A stretch of DNA of 23,765 bases from assembly GCA_030151885.1 (NCBI GenBank), contig JASLCG010000119.1:1-23765 (forward strand). The letters are read 5' to 3'. Each line of letters starts with the position of its first letter. Positions within the stretch are counted from its first letter, which is position 1. This DNA is from Bacteroides sp. GTDB taxonomy: Bacteria; Bacteroidota; Bacteroidia; Bacteroidales; Bacteroidaceae. Under the pieces are notes generated by a model. It did no database searches, was not told the DNA's origin, and was given only the letters and a program-made list of their open reading frames with translations. Below are positions 1 through 7,307 of the stretch, one piece after another. The position numbers and the translations under genes are program-made.

Positions 1-388
1 TTATTTGATAGTCTGCCATTGTTCCCTCCATGCCTTTATCTAATTTTTTAATAGCATCTCTTAAGTTTGCAGCCTGTACTAGCATGTATGTAGAGGTTTT
101 CTTTTCTGCTCCACTTTTTTCGTCTAGAGTAATAAATGCTACTTTACATTTAAACCATCTGTCAGCAGCATCTTCCTCACAGAAAAAAAGCTCACTATAA
201 TTAGCTCTTTTGATATCCGAAACAGTAAACTCTCCAGTTATATATGGTGTAATCTCTTCAATAATTCTAGACTCTGCTTCTGTAAAGCTCAGTGCATCAA
301 AAAGATATGGTTCTGTTACTTTTTTGCTTACGCCATTTTCCATCATTTTTTCATAGCGTACTTTACATTCAAACCAATTATGCATCAT
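1..388 (-). CDS. DUF4494 family protein (partial, C-terminus cut by window edge)
   Basis: The reading frame opens at an ATG ATG pair (388-383, so 388 or 385 is the start) and stays open through base 2, giving 129 visible residues. The product begins MMHNWFECKVRYEKMMENG and contains blocks such as SFTEAESRIIEEITPYI and VSDIKRANYSELFF. I recognise these as the DUF4494 family, small cytoplasmic proteins of roughly 150 residues common in Bacteroidales; no function is known to me. Soluble, with no signal peptide. The last visible residues (MADYQI) are close to where relatives end, so only a short tail is missing. It lies 121 bases downstream of the FHA gene on the same strand and may be co-transcribed with it. 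Family assignment is from memory of conserved blocks. Confidence 0.85.
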   Translation of the reverse strand, partial: MMHNWFECKVRYEKMMENGVSKKVTEPYLFDALSFTEAESRIIEEITPYITGEFTVSDIKRANYSELFFCEEDAADRWFKCKVAFITLDEKSGAEKKTSTYMLVQAANLRDAIKKLDKGMEGTMADYQI

Positions 389-509
389 AATTATTATTGT
401 TTGTTATTATTGATATTTATAAAATATGAAAGTGTAGTTTATTTAGGGTATATTTTAAGATATGCCCAAATAAAAAGAAAAGTAATATTTTGATTTTAAG
501 AAATAGGTT

Positions 510-1034
510 TTATTTCTCTTTTTCTTGTATAATAAATGTTGTAGCACCTATGGTTACAATTTCCCCAGGCCCTACAACTCTTTGTTCTTTAGGTTGTAGC
601 TCTTCACTTCTAATAAAAGTGCCAGTCATACTATCGTTATCCCAAATTTTGAATGTAAGTTTTCCTTCGTCATCTCTATTTACTAAAATAGTGCAATGGG
701 TTCTATCTACACTCATATCTCCTGTTTCGATAGGAGTGTTAATATTAGTGCCTTTAGATCGGCGACCTATTATATTTTCTCCTTCGATTAAAGGTATCAG
801 TTGTTTGAATCCAAATACATTTTCTATAACTGTAATATAGCCAAATGGAGCTTCTATGGAATCATCTGTTAGATCTTCTTCTTTTCTAGTAGATTGGAGT
901 TTACTTTGTCCAAGCCTAATGCGGAATTGCTTGTTACAATCTTGGCATTCGAAAACAAGCGATTGACCTGGTTTATATTTTGTTTCATCGAAATAGATAA
1001 AATTATCACACTTAGGGCAACGTACTCGTTTCAT
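510..1034 (-). CDS. Zinc-ribbon and FHA domain protein
   Basis: A 174-residue soluble protein in two parts. Residues 6-33 form a zinc ribbon with two CxxC knuckles (C6, C9, C30, C33), of the MJ0042 type often found at the N-terminus of bacterial regulators. Residues about 66-170 form a forkhead-associated domain with the expected GR (90-91), the SVDRTHC block (S108, R111, H113) and a later N133-D-S-M-T-G-T loop, so the phosphothreonine pocket looks intact. FHA domains bind phosphothreonine peptides, so a partner Ser/Thr kinase or phosphoprotein is expected, but none is encoded in this window. The start at 1034 follows the upstream gene's stop by 3 bases, which indicates an operon. Precise role unknown. 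Confidence 0.88.
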   Translation of the reverse strand: MKRVRCPKCDNFIYFDETKYKPGQSLVFECQDCNKQFRIRLGQSKLQSTRKEEDLTDDSIEAPFGYITVIENVFGFKQLIPLIEGENIIGRRSKGTNINTPIETGDMSVDRTHCTILVNRDDEGKLTFKIWDNDSMTGTFIRSEELQPKEQRVVGPGEIVTIGATTFIIQEKEK

Positions 1035-1037
1035 TGT

Positions 1038-2036
1038 TTATTTTATTTTAAAAATCCAGGCACTAGGGAATTCAGTACGAATATTAGTAGATAGTTCTTT
1101 TTGAGCATCTTCTGTTGTAGTAAAAGACGTTAAACTAACTCTTCGTTTTCCTTCATTATTGATAATCTGTGCAGATTTATACCCTTTGCTTTGTAAATCT
1201 TCAACTAATTGCACAGCTTTTCTCTGTGGTATTAGGCTAGCTACAATAATGTGGTATTTATTTTCAATAATAGCTTTTTCTTCTAGATCGGTAGTATCCT
1301 GTATTGTATTGGTAATATTAGCTTCTTGATTGCTAACGTTCTCTTTATTAGTTGTGTGTTGCTCAGTGTTGAGGTTTAAATCAATTTGTTGAGCATCATC
1401 AAAATTAGTTTCTGATTGAATATTCCATACTTTTAGAGGCAATATTTTTGCATAGTTTTCTTGTGAAACTTTGGCTGCTTCTTCTACAGGAGTTGAGAAA
1501 ATAAAAAATGATGCTATTATTATAGATAATACTGCAACTCCTCCAATAAAATCTTGCAAACTATGTTTTGGAGCTGTTGTTGTTTGTTGCTTAGCTTTGT
1601 CTTTTTGCAACTCTTTCAGCTCTAACATCTCAAAAGATTTCATTCCAAAGAATAGAGGACACTCTAAAGTAGTCTCTTTCTCTTCTTCAAAAGAGTACTG
1701 GTTGTTCGAATCACAAAAAACAGTTCCAATACCTTTGAATTTAATATAGCCATTCTCTTCTAAAGTATTTTTAATAGATTGAATATCACTTTTCATAAGC
1801 ATACTAGCCTCTTGAAAATCAATATTATTCTCCTTCATATATGATTGAATAAGGAGCCCGTCATTAAGCTTTAATTGTTCGTTAAAACCTATTGATCTTT
1901 TGGGTGGAATAAAAAGATTATTTTGAGTGTCTCTTATAGCAGGAATATAGTGTGCTAAGAAACCTCCAAAATGAGGAATGATGGCTATATCATTCTCAGA
2001 AAGCAGTTTTTTAATATGTGTGTTCAAATCAATCAT
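1038..2036 (-). CDS. Membrane protein with N-terminal HU-like (CCDC81-type) domain and C-terminal SPOR domain
   Basis: 332 residues. Residues 1-120 resemble the bacterial HU-CCDC81 domains (HU-fold modules named after their eukaryotic relative), with the block IAIIPHFGGFLAHYIPA and a second module ending KFKGIGTVF. A linker is followed by one hydrophobic segment (about 163-181), a polar low-complexity stretch (about 185-255) and a C-terminal SPOR-like domain (about 258-332) starting YHIIVASLIPQRKA. SPOR domains bind denuded septal peptidoglycan. The inferred topology is HU-like domain in the cytoplasm, one membrane span and SPOR in the periplasm, so the protein could link the cytoplasmic side to cell-division sites. 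It is the first gene of a unit with the FHA protein 3 bases downstream. Domain calls are from pattern recognition; whether the HU-like part binds DNA is unknown. Confidence 0.85.
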   Translation of the reverse strand: MIDLNTHIKKLLSENDIAIIPHFGGFLAHYIPAIRDTQNNLFIPPKRSIGFNEQLKLNDGLLIQSYMKENNIDFQEASMLMKSDIQSIKNTLEENGYIKFKGIGTVFCDSNNQYSFEEEKETTLECPLFFGMKSFEMLELKELQKDKAKQQTTTAPKHSLQDFIGGVAVLSIIIASFFIFSTPVEEAAKVSQENYAKILPLKVWNIQSETNFDDAQQIDLNLNTEQHTTNKENVSNQEANITNTIQDTTDLEEKAIIENKYHIIVASLIPQRKAVQLVEDLQSKGYKSAQIINNEGKRRVSLTSFTTTEDAQKELSTNIRTEFPSAWIFKIK

Positions 2037-2040
2037 GGTA

Positions 2041-2048
2041 CAAAAATA
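2041..2048 (-). promoter_or_regulatory. Candidate -7 box (TATTTTTG) for the HU/SPOR gene
   Basis: The minus strand reads TATTTTTG, which fits the Bacteroidota TAnnTTTG form, ending only four bases before the ATG at 2036. No TTG lies 19-21 bases upstream, so the match is partial. If real, the transcript would be nearly leaderless. Confidence 0.35.
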
Positions 2049-2224
2049 GAGTTTTTATTCCATAATTGCATCATTTATGTTGAATATATTTTGATGAATA
2101 ACGCTACTGATCTCCTCTTTTAATTTTTTTTTAATTCTACTAGTTTGTGTCAAATTGTATATGGTTTGTTGGATGTTCTATTATTGATTATTCTTAAAAA
2201 GATTACGATTCTATTTTAATTTAT

Positions 2225-2232
2225 TACTTTTG
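2225..2232 (+). promoter_or_regulatory. Candidate -7 box (TACTTTTG) for ugd
   Basis: TACTTTTG fits the Bacteroidota -7 form TAnnTTTG and would give an 80-base untranslated leader before the ATG at 2319. No good -33 TTG is seen at the usual distance. Confidence 0.45.
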
Positions 2233-2318
2233 CTTATCAATAAATAGGCCTACTTTAAAAATAACATTTACTTATATTTTAAGGTGAGTCATTTCAAGAA
2301 AAATTGTAGAGAGACTTT

Positions 2319-3629
2319 ATGAAGATTGCTATTGTTGGAACTGGATATGTTGGATTAGTTACAGGTACATGTTTTGCAGAAATTGGAGTAGATGTAACTT
2401 GTGTAGATATAGACCAAAATAAAATAGATGCTCTAAAGAATGGTGTAATTCCTATCTATGAAAATGGACTCGAAGAACTTGTACTTAGGAATGTAGAAGC
2501 AAATAGGTTGCACTTTACAACATCTCTTGCTAAATGCTTAGATGATGTAGATGTTGTTTTTAGCGCTGTAGGAACTCCTCCTGATGAAGATGGAAGTGCT
2601 GATCTTACATATGTGTTGGAAGTAGCTCGTACAATAGGGCAATATATGAATAAGTACTTGTTAGTAGTTACTAAAAGTACAGTTCCTGTAGGTACTTCAG
2701 AAAAGGTAAGAAAAGTTATTCAAAACGAACTAGATAAGAGGGGGCTAAAAATTTCATTTGATGTAGCATCTAATCCCGAATTTTTAAAAGAAGGAAATGC
2801 TATTGCAGATTTTATGAGTCCAGATCGTGTGGTAGTAGGTATTGACTCCGATAAAGCTAAGAAAATAATGACTAAGCTTTATAAGCCTTTTTTATTGAAA
2901 GATTTTCGTGTTTTATTTATGGATATCTCTTCTGCTGAAATGACTAAATATGCAGCTAACTCTATGTTAGCAACTCGTATTAGCTTTATGAATGATATTG
3001 CTAATCTTTGCGAAAGAGTTGGTGCTGATGTTAATATGGTGCGTAGTGGAATAGGGTCTGATACTAGAATAGGTAGAAAGTTTCTTTATCCAGGGATTGG
3101 TTATGGAGGATCTTGTTTCCCAAAAGATATTAAAGCTTTAATAAAAACAGGAAAAGACTATGGGTATAAAATGAGAGTTTTAGAAGCCGTAGATGTTGTG
3201 AATGAAGAGCAGAAAAGTGTTCTGTTTAATAAGCTGAAAAGACACTTTGACGGAGAGTTAGAGGGGAAAACAATAGCTCTTTGGGGGTTGTCTTTTAAAC
3301 CAGAAACAGATGATATGAGAGAGGCTCCCTCTTTGGTGATTATTGATTTGTTACTTAAAGCAGGGTGCTCTATTAGGGTATATGATCCTGCTGCGATGAA
3401 TGAGTGTAAACGTCGTTTAGGAGCAGCGGTATACTATTCAAAAGATATGTATGATGCTGTAAAAGGGGCAGATGCTCTATTACTTTTGACAGAGTGGAAG
3501 GAGTTTAGACTGCCGTCGTGGAAGTTAATTGCTGACACAATGAAGCAGAAAAATATATTTGATGGGAGAAATATTTATGATCTTTCAGAATTAAAAGAGT
3601 TGCAGTTTACTTATTATTCAATAGGTTAG
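2319..3629 (+). CDS. ugd: UDP-glucose 6-dehydrogenase
   Basis: Oxidises UDP-glucose twice with NAD+ to UDP-glucuronate, a cytoplasmic precursor for capsule, exopolysaccharide and lipopolysaccharide sugars. 436 residues, normal for the family. The N-terminal Rossmann fold carries GTGYVG (7-12). Active-site features are intact: K210 and N214 in the AEMTKYAANSMLATR block, and the nucleophilic cysteine C266 in GYGGSCFPKD with D270. A C-terminal UDP-binding domain follows (FKPETDDMREAPS). Relatives are also called tuaD or udg. GDP-mannose dehydrogenase is the closest alternative, but the motif spacing and length fit UDP-glucose dehydrogenase. No glycosyltransferase or capsule genes flank it, so it appears to be a stand-alone supply gene. 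The following lipoprotein gene begins 60 bases later and could be co-transcribed. Confidence 0.95.
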   Translation: MKIAIVGTGYVGLVTGTCFAEIGVDVTCVDIDQNKIDALKNGVIPIYENGLEELVLRNVEANRLHFTTSLAKCLDDVDVVFSAVGTPPDEDGSADLTYVLEVARTIGQYMNKYLLVVTKSTVPVGTSEKVRKVIQNELDKRGLKISFDVASNPEFLKEGNAIADFMSPDRVVVGIDSDKAKKIMTKLYKPFLLKDFRVLFMDISSAEMTKYAANSMLATRISFMNDIANLCERVGADVNMVRSGIGSDTRIGRKFLYPGIGYGGSCFPKDIKALIKTGKDYGYKMRVLEAVDVVNEEQKSVLFNKLKRHFDGELEGKTIALWGLSFKPETDDMREAPSLVIIDLLLKAGCSIRVYDPAAMNECKRRLGAAVYYSKDMYDAVKGADALLLLTEWKEFRLPSWKLIADTMKQKNIFDGRNIYDLSELKELQFTYYSIG

Positions 3630-3642
3630 GGTTGACTTTTGT

Positions 3643-3656
3643 TGCTATTTTTAGCA
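3643..3656 (+). repeat. Small hairpin between ugd and the lipoprotein gene
   Basis: TGCTA / TAGCA with a TTTT loop, 14 bases after the ugd stop codon. Too short and AU-rich to be a convincing terminator; read-through to the next gene is likely. Confidence 0.25.
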
Positions 3657-3689
3657 TCTTTAAAAATGTTGTAATACTAGTATAATTAT

Positions 3690-4514
3690 ATGAGATTTTT
3701 GTATATAACTATTGTTTGCACCACTATTTTAATAGTAGGATGTATGAACAATACTAAAAATAATGATTCAATTGCTCGAGAAGTGCAAAGTAATCCTATT
3801 GCCAAAGAGTTATTGCAGGGTATATGGTTCCTGTCCGACTCTGATACGCCTTTTTTAAAGGTAGCAGGAGATTCTCTTTGTTTTTATGAGCAACCAGGAA
3901 CAGTTATGGCATTTAATATTGTGCAAGACAGCTTGTACACTTTTGGATCTGGTACTTATGGGTATAAAATAGATAAACAGTCTGAATATATGTTTTGGTT
4001 CCACTCAATTTCAAACCATGTAATCAAACTTTATAAATCTGAAAACTTAGAAGATACTATCTATTTTGAGCACAATGATACTGTAGAAGAGAATCCTGTA
4101 GTTGAAGATCAAGAAGTAGTGCAAAGAGATTCAATTGTTTATTTCGATAATACTCGATATCATGGATATGCATTTATTAACCCATCATCTTTTAAGGTGT
4201 ATAAGCCAATGTATTCTGATGATGGTATTCGTATTGATCAGATTTACTATGACAATGTAATCTATATCTGTGTGTACCAGGGTACGGAAAAACTATTTGG
4301 TCAGAATATATATAAAGATCACTTTAAAGATATATTGGAGAGTAATTTTTTTAATGCTGTGATTTTAGCTGATATGGATTTTATAGGGGTAGATGAAACT
4401 AACTATTACTTCCAAGCTAAAGTGGAAATCCCCAATAGCTTGGTGTATGATCTAATTAAGATATCTGTAAATATTAATACACAAGAGTTGTTGTGTGAGT
4501 TATTAGATAAGTAG
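3690..4514 (+). CDS. DUF4738-type lipoprotein
   Basis: 274 residues with a lipoprotein signal peptide ending LIVGC, so C18 would be the lipidated residue and the mature protein is membrane anchored. The N-terminal half (about 40-130, from GIWFLSDSDTPFLKVAGDSLCFYEQPG) looks like a beta-rich lipocalin-like or copper-resistance-like barrel. An acidic linker (about 131-145) follows. The C-terminal half (about 150-274, with TRYHGYAFINPSSFKVY and GTEKLFGQNIYKDHF) resembles the DUF4738 domain of Bacteroidales lipoproteins. Function unknown. It sits 60 bases after ugd on the same strand, and its stop codon lies inside a hairpin shared with the convergent helicase gene. Family name is moderate confidence; the lipoprotein call is stronger. 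Confidence 0.75.
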   Translation: MRFLYITIVCTTILIVGCMNNTKNNDSIAREVQSNPIAKELLQGIWFLSDSDTPFLKVAGDSLCFYEQPGTVMAFNIVQDSLYTFGSGTYGYKIDKQSEYMFWFHSISNHVIKLYKSENLEDTIYFEHNDTVEENPVVEDQEVVQRDSIVYFDNTRYHGYAFINPSSFKVYKPMYSDDGIRIDQIYYDNVIYICVYQGTEKLFGQNIYKDHFKDILESNFFNAVILADMDFIGVDETNYYFQAKVEIPNSLVYDLIKISVNINTQELLCELLDK

Positions 4515-4531
4515 TATATAGGACTACTTAT
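4507..4531 (+). terminator. Terminator-like hairpin overlapping two convergent stop codons
   Basis: ATAAGTAGT (4507-4515) pairs perfectly with ACTACTTAT (4523-4531) around a seven-base loop. The stem contains the TAG of the lipoprotein gene (4512-4514) and the TAG of the opposing helicase gene (4524-4526). A T-rich run follows on the plus strand (to about 4550), supporting termination of the plus-strand transcript. No T tract follows on the minus side. Confidence 0.6.
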
Positions 4532-5747
4532 TTCTATATTTTTTATTTCTGTTAAAACCACCCTTCTTGCGATAGCTTTTTTTGCTATTCTCTTTAGGTG
4601 TGTATTTAGGTGCATCGCCACACTCTGTAGGTAATGGAATCTTATAGATATCTTTTTCTAGGAATTGCTCTATTTTGTAAAAGCCCTCTTGATCTTCTGG
4701 ATTTACAAAAGTAATTGCTACACCTTCTTGGTTAGCTCTAGCAGTTCGTCCTATTCTGTGTACATAATCTTCGCTATCATTTGGTACATCATAGTTAATA
4801 ACGAGTTTTATATCATCTATATCGATGCCTCTAGCTATAATATCAGTACCAACGAGTAGTGATATTTCTCCAGATTTAAATTTATATAGAACATTTTCTC
4901 TCTCAGACTGCTCGAGATCAGAGTGAATTTCTCCAACATTTAAGCCCATCTTAGCCAGCTTTTTACTAACCTCTTTAACTTTTATTTTTGAAGAAGCAAA
5001 AATCACAGATTTATCTGTTGCTTTATTTGCAAAGAGACTTTGGATGATATCTAGCTTTTGATTATCGTAACAGATATAGGCAGCTTGAAGTATTTTTTCG
5101 GCAGGCTTTGATACAGCAAGTTTTATTTCTTCAGGACTATTCATAATATTTTTAGCTAATTTCTGAATCTTTTCAGGCATTGTAGCAGAAAATAGAATGG
5201 TTTGTCTGTCTTCGGGTAATAACTTTGCAATTTGCATGATATCTTCACTAAATCCCATATCTAACATTCTATCAGCTTCGTCAAGAATGAAATGTTTAAC
5301 TTTAGATAAGTCTACGTAGCCTAAGTTTATATGAGATATCAATCTTCCAGGAGTTGCAATAACCACTTCGGCTCCCATTGTAAGCCCTCTTTTTTGAGCT
5401 TCAAAAGTTACACCATCACTTCCGCCATATATAGGCACACTTGTTACAGGTAGAAAGTAGCCAAAGCCTTCCATCTGCTGATCTATCTGTTGTGCTAGCT
5501 CTCTGGTAGGTGACATAATAATGCAGTTTATAGCATCTGGAGCATGTTTCCCTTCAGATAATTTATTTAATATCGGTAGCAAAAAGGCTGCAGTCTTACC
5601 TGTCCCTGTCTGTGCCACGGCTATTAAATCTTTATTCTCTAGAATTATAGGAATCGCTTTCTCTTGTATTGGTGTACACTCCTCAAACCTCATTGAGTCT
5701 AGAGCTTCTAACACACTTTCATTTAAATTTAGTTCAGAAAATTTCAT
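4524..5747 (-). CDS. rhlE: DEAD-box ATP-dependent RNA helicase, RhlE-like
   Basis: Unwinds or remodels structured RNA using ATP; relatives act in ribosome assembly, RNA turnover and cold adaptation. All core motifs are present: Q motif (FEECTPIQ, 21-28), Walker A AQTGTGKT (45-52), PTRELA (80-85), TPGR (132-135), DEAD (156-159), SAT (187-189), ARGIDI (305-310) and HRIGRTAR (330-337). A short lysine/arginine-rich tail (about 384-407) is the usual RNA-binding extension of RhlE-type proteins. Length 407 is normal. The stop codon shares a hairpin with the convergent lipoprotein gene. The serB gene lies 94 bases upstream on the same strand with no clear terminator between, so serB read-through is possible. 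The subfamily (RhlE rather than DeaD or SrmB) is inferred from compactness and motif wording. Confidence 0.93.
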   Translation of the reverse strand: MKFSELNLNESVLEALDSMRFEECTPIQEKAIPIILENKDLIAVAQTGTGKTAAFLLPILNKLSEGKHAPDAINCIIMSPTRELAQQIDQQMEGFGYFLPVTSVPIYGGSDGVTFEAQKRGLTMGAEVVIATPGRLISHINLGYVDLSKVKHFILDEADRMLDMGFSEDIMQIAKLLPEDRQTILFSATMPEKIQKLAKNIMNSPEEIKLAVSKPAEKILQAAYICYDNQKLDIIQSLFANKATDKSVIFASSKIKVKEVSKKLAKMGLNVGEIHSDLEQSERENVLYKFKSGEISLLVGTDIIARGIDIDDIKLVINYDVPNDSEDYVHRIGRTARANQEGVAITFVNPEDQEGFYKIEQFLEKDIYKIPLPTECGDAPKYTPKENSKKSYRKKGGFNRNKKYRNK

Positions 5748-5791
5748 GCTTTAATCTGTAATAAAGGGATATTGAATATTCCTTGTTATTT

Positions 5792-5812
5792 CCTTAATTG
5801 GTTTAATTAAGG
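5792..5812. repeat. Inverted repeat between serB and the helicase gene
   Basis: CCTTAATT and AATTAAGG, eight bases each, separated by GGTTT. No T tract follows on the minus strand, so it is a weak terminator candidate. It could equally be a protein-binding palindrome upstream of the helicase gene, 45 bases from its ATG. Confidence 0.35.
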
Positions 5813-5841
5813 TGCAATATTATAATTTTACTCTCTATTTT

Positions 5842-7029
5842 TTAGATATTATTAATGCCTAGAAAATAGAGTATACCATCTAATCCAACATTGTTAATGT
5901 GGTGGGTAGATAATCGTTTAACTTTTGGTTTCGCATGGAAAGCTATGCCTAGTCCTGCTGCATTTATCATGGGCAGATCATTAGCGCCATCACCAACGGC
6001 AATTGTCTGCTTTATGTCTATCTGCTCTTTTTTAGCAATTTCTAAGAGTAGGTTTAACTTCCTATCTCCATCAACGACTTCTCCTACATATTTCCCAGTT
6101 AATTTACCATTTATAATTTCTAATTGGTTGGCAAATACATAATCTATATTATAACGATTTTGTAGGTACTTTGCAAAGTAAGTGAAACCGCCTGATAGAA
6201 TTGCTATAACAAAGCCTTTCTTTTTGAGCGTATGCATTAATATATCTATACCTTCCATCATAGGGAGGTTTTGGGCTATATCAATCATCACATGCTCTGG
6301 TAGTCCCTTTAGTAGGGAAACTCGTTTAGTAAAGCTTTGTTTAAAGTCTATTTCTCCTCTCATAGCACTTTCAGTAATAGCTTTTACTTCATCTCCAACT
6401 CCAGCGCGTACTGCTAATTCATCAATAACTTCAGTTTTAATTAGAGTTGAATCCATATCAAAGCAAATCAAACGTTTGTTATGTGTATAGAAGTCATCTA
6501 TTTGGATAGAAAAATCTATATGGTCTCCATAATTTCGGTTAAGAATAGCTTTTAGCTTTGTTTTTTTTTCGTTATTTCCTTTTATATAAAACTGATAACT
6601 ATCGTATTCGGAATTATTCAACATCCTTTTTATCTTCGATAGCTGCCTTACGCTATCTATGTTGAAGCCAGACTGTTTTATATCGTTTAATAAACGACTA
6701 AACATAGAAGTAGAAATTTCTGTTCCAACTAATCGTAATATATAGGTGTATGTATCTTCTACTAAGTTAACATCATCAAGCTCTTCGATTGTAATTAAAC
6801 AATCATTTTCATTAACTAATTTGCTTATTGAGAGTCGTAGAGAACTGGTTTTATTATCATCTATCTTAATAAGTATTGTAGTAAAAGAGTGGAGAAATGC
6901 AGTTTCTTGACTTATATCAAGGATTATGGCGCTATAATGAGCTAATACAGAGCATACTTTATCTAAATAAATGCTGTCTTTTAGGGTTAAAAAGCTCAGT
7001 TGTATCAACTTTGTATTTGAAAATGTCAT
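5842..7029 (-). CDS. serB: Phosphoserine phosphatase with N-terminal ACT-like region
   Basis: Final step of serine synthesis: hydrolyses O-phospho-L-serine to L-serine. The C-terminal HAD domain (about 185-395) has DMDST (D191 and D193 catalytic), SGGF, a DGDRK lysine and GDGANDLPMI. The N-terminal half (about 5-170) resembles the tandem ACT-type regulatory domains of Bacteroidales SerB, starting KLIQLSFLTLKDSI. The frame extends upstream to an ATG at 7065 (407 residues), but I chose 7029 (395 residues). The codons after the 7065 ATG contain the candidate -7 promoter box at 7053-7060, and the residues before 7029 are hydrophobic filler not expected before the ACT region. The gene is monocistronic or co-transcribed with the helicase; no other serine-pathway gene is nearby. 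Confidence 0.93.
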   Translation of the reverse strand: MTFSNTKLIQLSFLTLKDSIYLDKVCSVLAHYSAIILDISQETAFLHSFTTILIKIDDNKTSSLRLSISKLVNENDCLITIEELDDVNLVEDTYTYILRLVGTEISTSMFSRLLNDIKQSGFNIDSVRQLSKIKRMLNNSEYDSYQFYIKGNNEKKTKLKAILNRNYGDHIDFSIQIDDFYTHNKRLICFDMDSTLIKTEVIDELAVRAGVGDEVKAITESAMRGEIDFKQSFTKRVSLLKGLPEHVMIDIAQNLPMMEGIDILMHTLKKKGFVIAILSGGFTYFAKYLQNRYNIDYVFANQLEIINGKLTGKYVGEVVDGDRKLNLLLEIAKKEQIDIKQTIAVGDGANDLPMINAAGLGIAFHAKPKVKRLSTHHINNVGLDGILYFLGINNI

Positions 7030-7052
7030 AATCAATGTTAATTTTATAATTG

Positions 7053-7060
7053 CAAAAATA
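7053..7060 (-). promoter_or_regulatory. Candidate -7 box (TATTTTTG) for serB
   Basis: Matches TAnnTTTG and would start transcription about 15-18 bases before the ATG at 7029. No -33 TTG at the standard distance. It lies inside the longer alternative reading frame and so decides the serB start. Confidence 0.45.
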
Positions 7061-7146
7061 GGCAAAAAAGCTATTCTTTTGGGCTTCTAGAGCCTTTTTT
7101 TTATCATTCTACCAGTTTGTTGTAATTATTTACTAGTCTTAATTAT

Positions 7147-7178
7147 TTGGATGTTAAAAAAAAAATAGCTTACCTTTG
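7147..7178 (+). promoter_or_regulatory. Consensus Bacteroidota promoter for the thioredoxin-fold gene
   Basis: TTG at 7147-7149 (part of TTTG) and TACCTTTG at 7171-7178 are separated by 21 bases, matching the known -33 TTG / -7 TAnnTTTG arrangement. The start of transcription would be about 7183-7185, leaving a structured leader of roughly 123 bases. Confidence 0.7.
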
Positions 7179-7193
7179 TAATGGTTTCAAATA

Positions 7194-7281
7194 CTAAAAG
7201 CGTTGATTATCAGCTTTGTTGATGGTTTTTAGCTTTTAAAAAATATAGTTCAGGAGTGAAACCCTGCTTGAGGCAGTCCTG
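7194..7281 (+). promoter_or_regulatory. Structured 5' leader upstream of the thioredoxin-fold gene (unidentified)
   Basis: Two folded parts can be drawn. First, TAAAAGC (7195-7201) can pair with GCTTTTA (7232-7238) around an inner ATCA/TGAT stem. Second, CAGGA (7251-7255) pairs with TCCTG (7277-7281), enclosing CTGC (7264-7267)/GCAG (7273-7276) with an eight-base bulge on the 5' side. CAGG (7251-7254) could alternatively pair with CCTG at 7263-7266, so two exclusive folds exist. The second part is richer in G and C than its surroundings. It does not match any riboswitch class I can recall. Confidence 0.4.
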
Positions 7282-7307
7282 GATAGTAGTAACTAAATTC
7301 GAATTAC

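Noticed and set aside
443..475. Hairpin between the FHA and DUF4494 genes as a terminator
   Set aside because: GGGTATAT/ATATGCCC pairs only with a G-U on the plus strand and has a mismatch on the minus strand, with no T tract in the transcribed direction.
490..840. Plus-strand 116-codon open frame opposite the FHA gene
   Set aside because: Antisense to a gene with clear domain motifs; the translation has no recognisable family and is leucine/serine-rich shadow sequence.
7030..7065. N-terminal extension of SerB by 12 residues
   Set aside because: The extra codons contain the candidate -7 promoter box, and the residues do not fit the start of the ACT-like region.
7181..7222. 13-codon frame at the start of the thioredoxin-fold gene leader, ending in a cysteine codon
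   Set aside because: Its ATG lies at or upstream of the predicted transcription start (about 7183-7185), so it is probably not in the mRNA.
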